Of a stretch of DNA of 64,000 bases, positions 63,199 to 64,000 are shown in pieces; position 1 is the stretch's first letter, and each line of letters begins with the position of its first letter. This stretch comes from Dama dama (Eukaryota; Chordata; Mammalia; Artiodactyla; Cervidae). The position numbers and the translations under genes were made by a program. Where the stretch lies: NCBI RefSeq assembly GCF_033118175.1, contig NC_083701.1, forward strand, positions 9,319,501 to 9,383,500, read 5' to 3'. The notes below the pieces were generated by a model that was given only the letters and a program-made list of their open reading frames with translations, was not told the DNA's origin and made no database searches.

Positions 63199-64000
63199 AA
63201 CTTATAGATTCTATTTCCCCCAAACCTCTCCACCTGCAAGTCTACTGATCTTTTCTTTCTTTTGCCTCCATGGTTCTTTGTACTCTCTGACATCACTTAC
63301 CTTGTTGAAAAAATATTTTTTTTAATGTTTCCATTAGGCCATATAGACTGTGATTCTATTAACATTAATATTCAACCATATAACTTAATGGCTGGCAAAC
63401 AGATGACATTCAATGTGTCTACCATATTTAACTTTCAACTTTACTATTTACTGTATTTGCTTCATTAAACCCTCAAAAACCAGGTTCTAGGCTAGATATT
63501 ATTCCTTTTAACACATAAGAAAACCAAAGGTCAGAAAGGTCATTGCTAATAAACGGCCAGAGCAAAAAATCTGAGAACTACAAAGCTCCTGCCTGTTCCA
63601 CCACAGAAATATATTATCCACTGACATGGTTCCTCCACAGCTTGGTACAATGAAGGACACTATTAAGACATCCCCAGCGATGGACTGCTTCTCTTAGGAA
63701 GAGAAATTGAAGCCTGAAGAACTATTTGCATTTGAAGAGACACAACAAACAAGAAGAATTTTCCAGAAGAGGAAAATAATATGAAGGCAAAAGATTGAAG
63801 CCATCTATGGAAATTGTGAGGCTACACACTTAAATGAATTTGAGAACTGATTAGGCAAAGTACAAAAAATCCAGATTACACAGATTGAACTTGGTTTGAA
63901 ATAGGGAGTCACTAAGGATTTCAGAAAAGAAATGACAAGAATATGTGAAACACACCTGCGAGGCGAACACAAGCTGGAACAAAACTGGGTTTGCATCTTG
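63199..64000. other. Intergenic, right edge
   Basis: No exon recognised. In other mammals the next gene in this direction is PHF20L1, but nothing here shows its 3' end. Confidence 0.55.

Noticed and set aside
63199..64000. 3' end of the neighbouring gene PHF20L1
   Set aside because: Expected in this direction from mammalian gene order, but no coding segment or clear 3' UTR could be recognised.

Overview
The window is nuclear DNA of a ruminant. It carries ruminant-specific repeats throughout (Bov-tA and Bov-A2 SINEs, BovB LINEs, CHR-type tRNA SINEs, young L1 copies). Its one recognisable protein-coding gene is thyroglobulin (TG). The TG protein differs from the cattle protein as I remember it at several positions, including the signal peptide, so a bovid other than cattle is more likely than cattle. 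The exact species cannot be fixed from the sequence alone.

TG lies on the minus strand, and its 5' part fills positions 1175-48606. I placed 21 exons (exon 1 at about 48.6 kb, exon 21 at about 1.2 kb), all with GT-AG introns and a reading frame that stays open through every junction. They encode residues 1-1512 plus one base of a precursor of about 2770 residues. The encoded parts are the signal peptide, TG type-1 modules 1-1 to 1-10, the hinge, and the start of the type-2 modules. The rest (type-2 end, module 1-11, type-3 repeats, cholinesterase-like domain) lies beyond position 1. The hormone-forming tyrosines known from other mammals (Tyr24, Tyr149, Tyr234, Tyr258 and the site-D tyrosine, here 1311) are all present. 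A TATA box and motifs resembling NKX2-1 and FOXE1 sites lie just upstream of the start.

Introns hold the second layer of the window: insertions of several ages. Intron 20 (8.1 kb) has a purine-rich tetranucleotide tract and a roughly 780-bp CA-rich minisatellite with a 146-159-bp higher-order period. Intron 16 has a young L1 3' end. Intron 8 has a three-deep nest (old repeat, L1, Bov-tA). Intron 5 (7.7 kb) has a truncated BovB with reverse-transcriptase coding remains. Intron 1 has a 53-bp tandem duplication.

From 48.6 to 64 kb is the 5' flank of TG and intergenic DNA. A Bov-tA sits about 200 bp upstream of the inferred TG transcription start. Further out are more SINEs, a young L1 flanked by a perfect 15-bp target-site duplication (54130-55692), a BovB (about 56113-58098), and old, AT-rich L1 remains to the end. 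I saw no exon of another gene, no rRNA or tRNA gene, no CRISPR array and no prokaryote-type system. The novelty here is in fine structure (promoter insertion, nested insertions, tandem duplications), not a new gene system.
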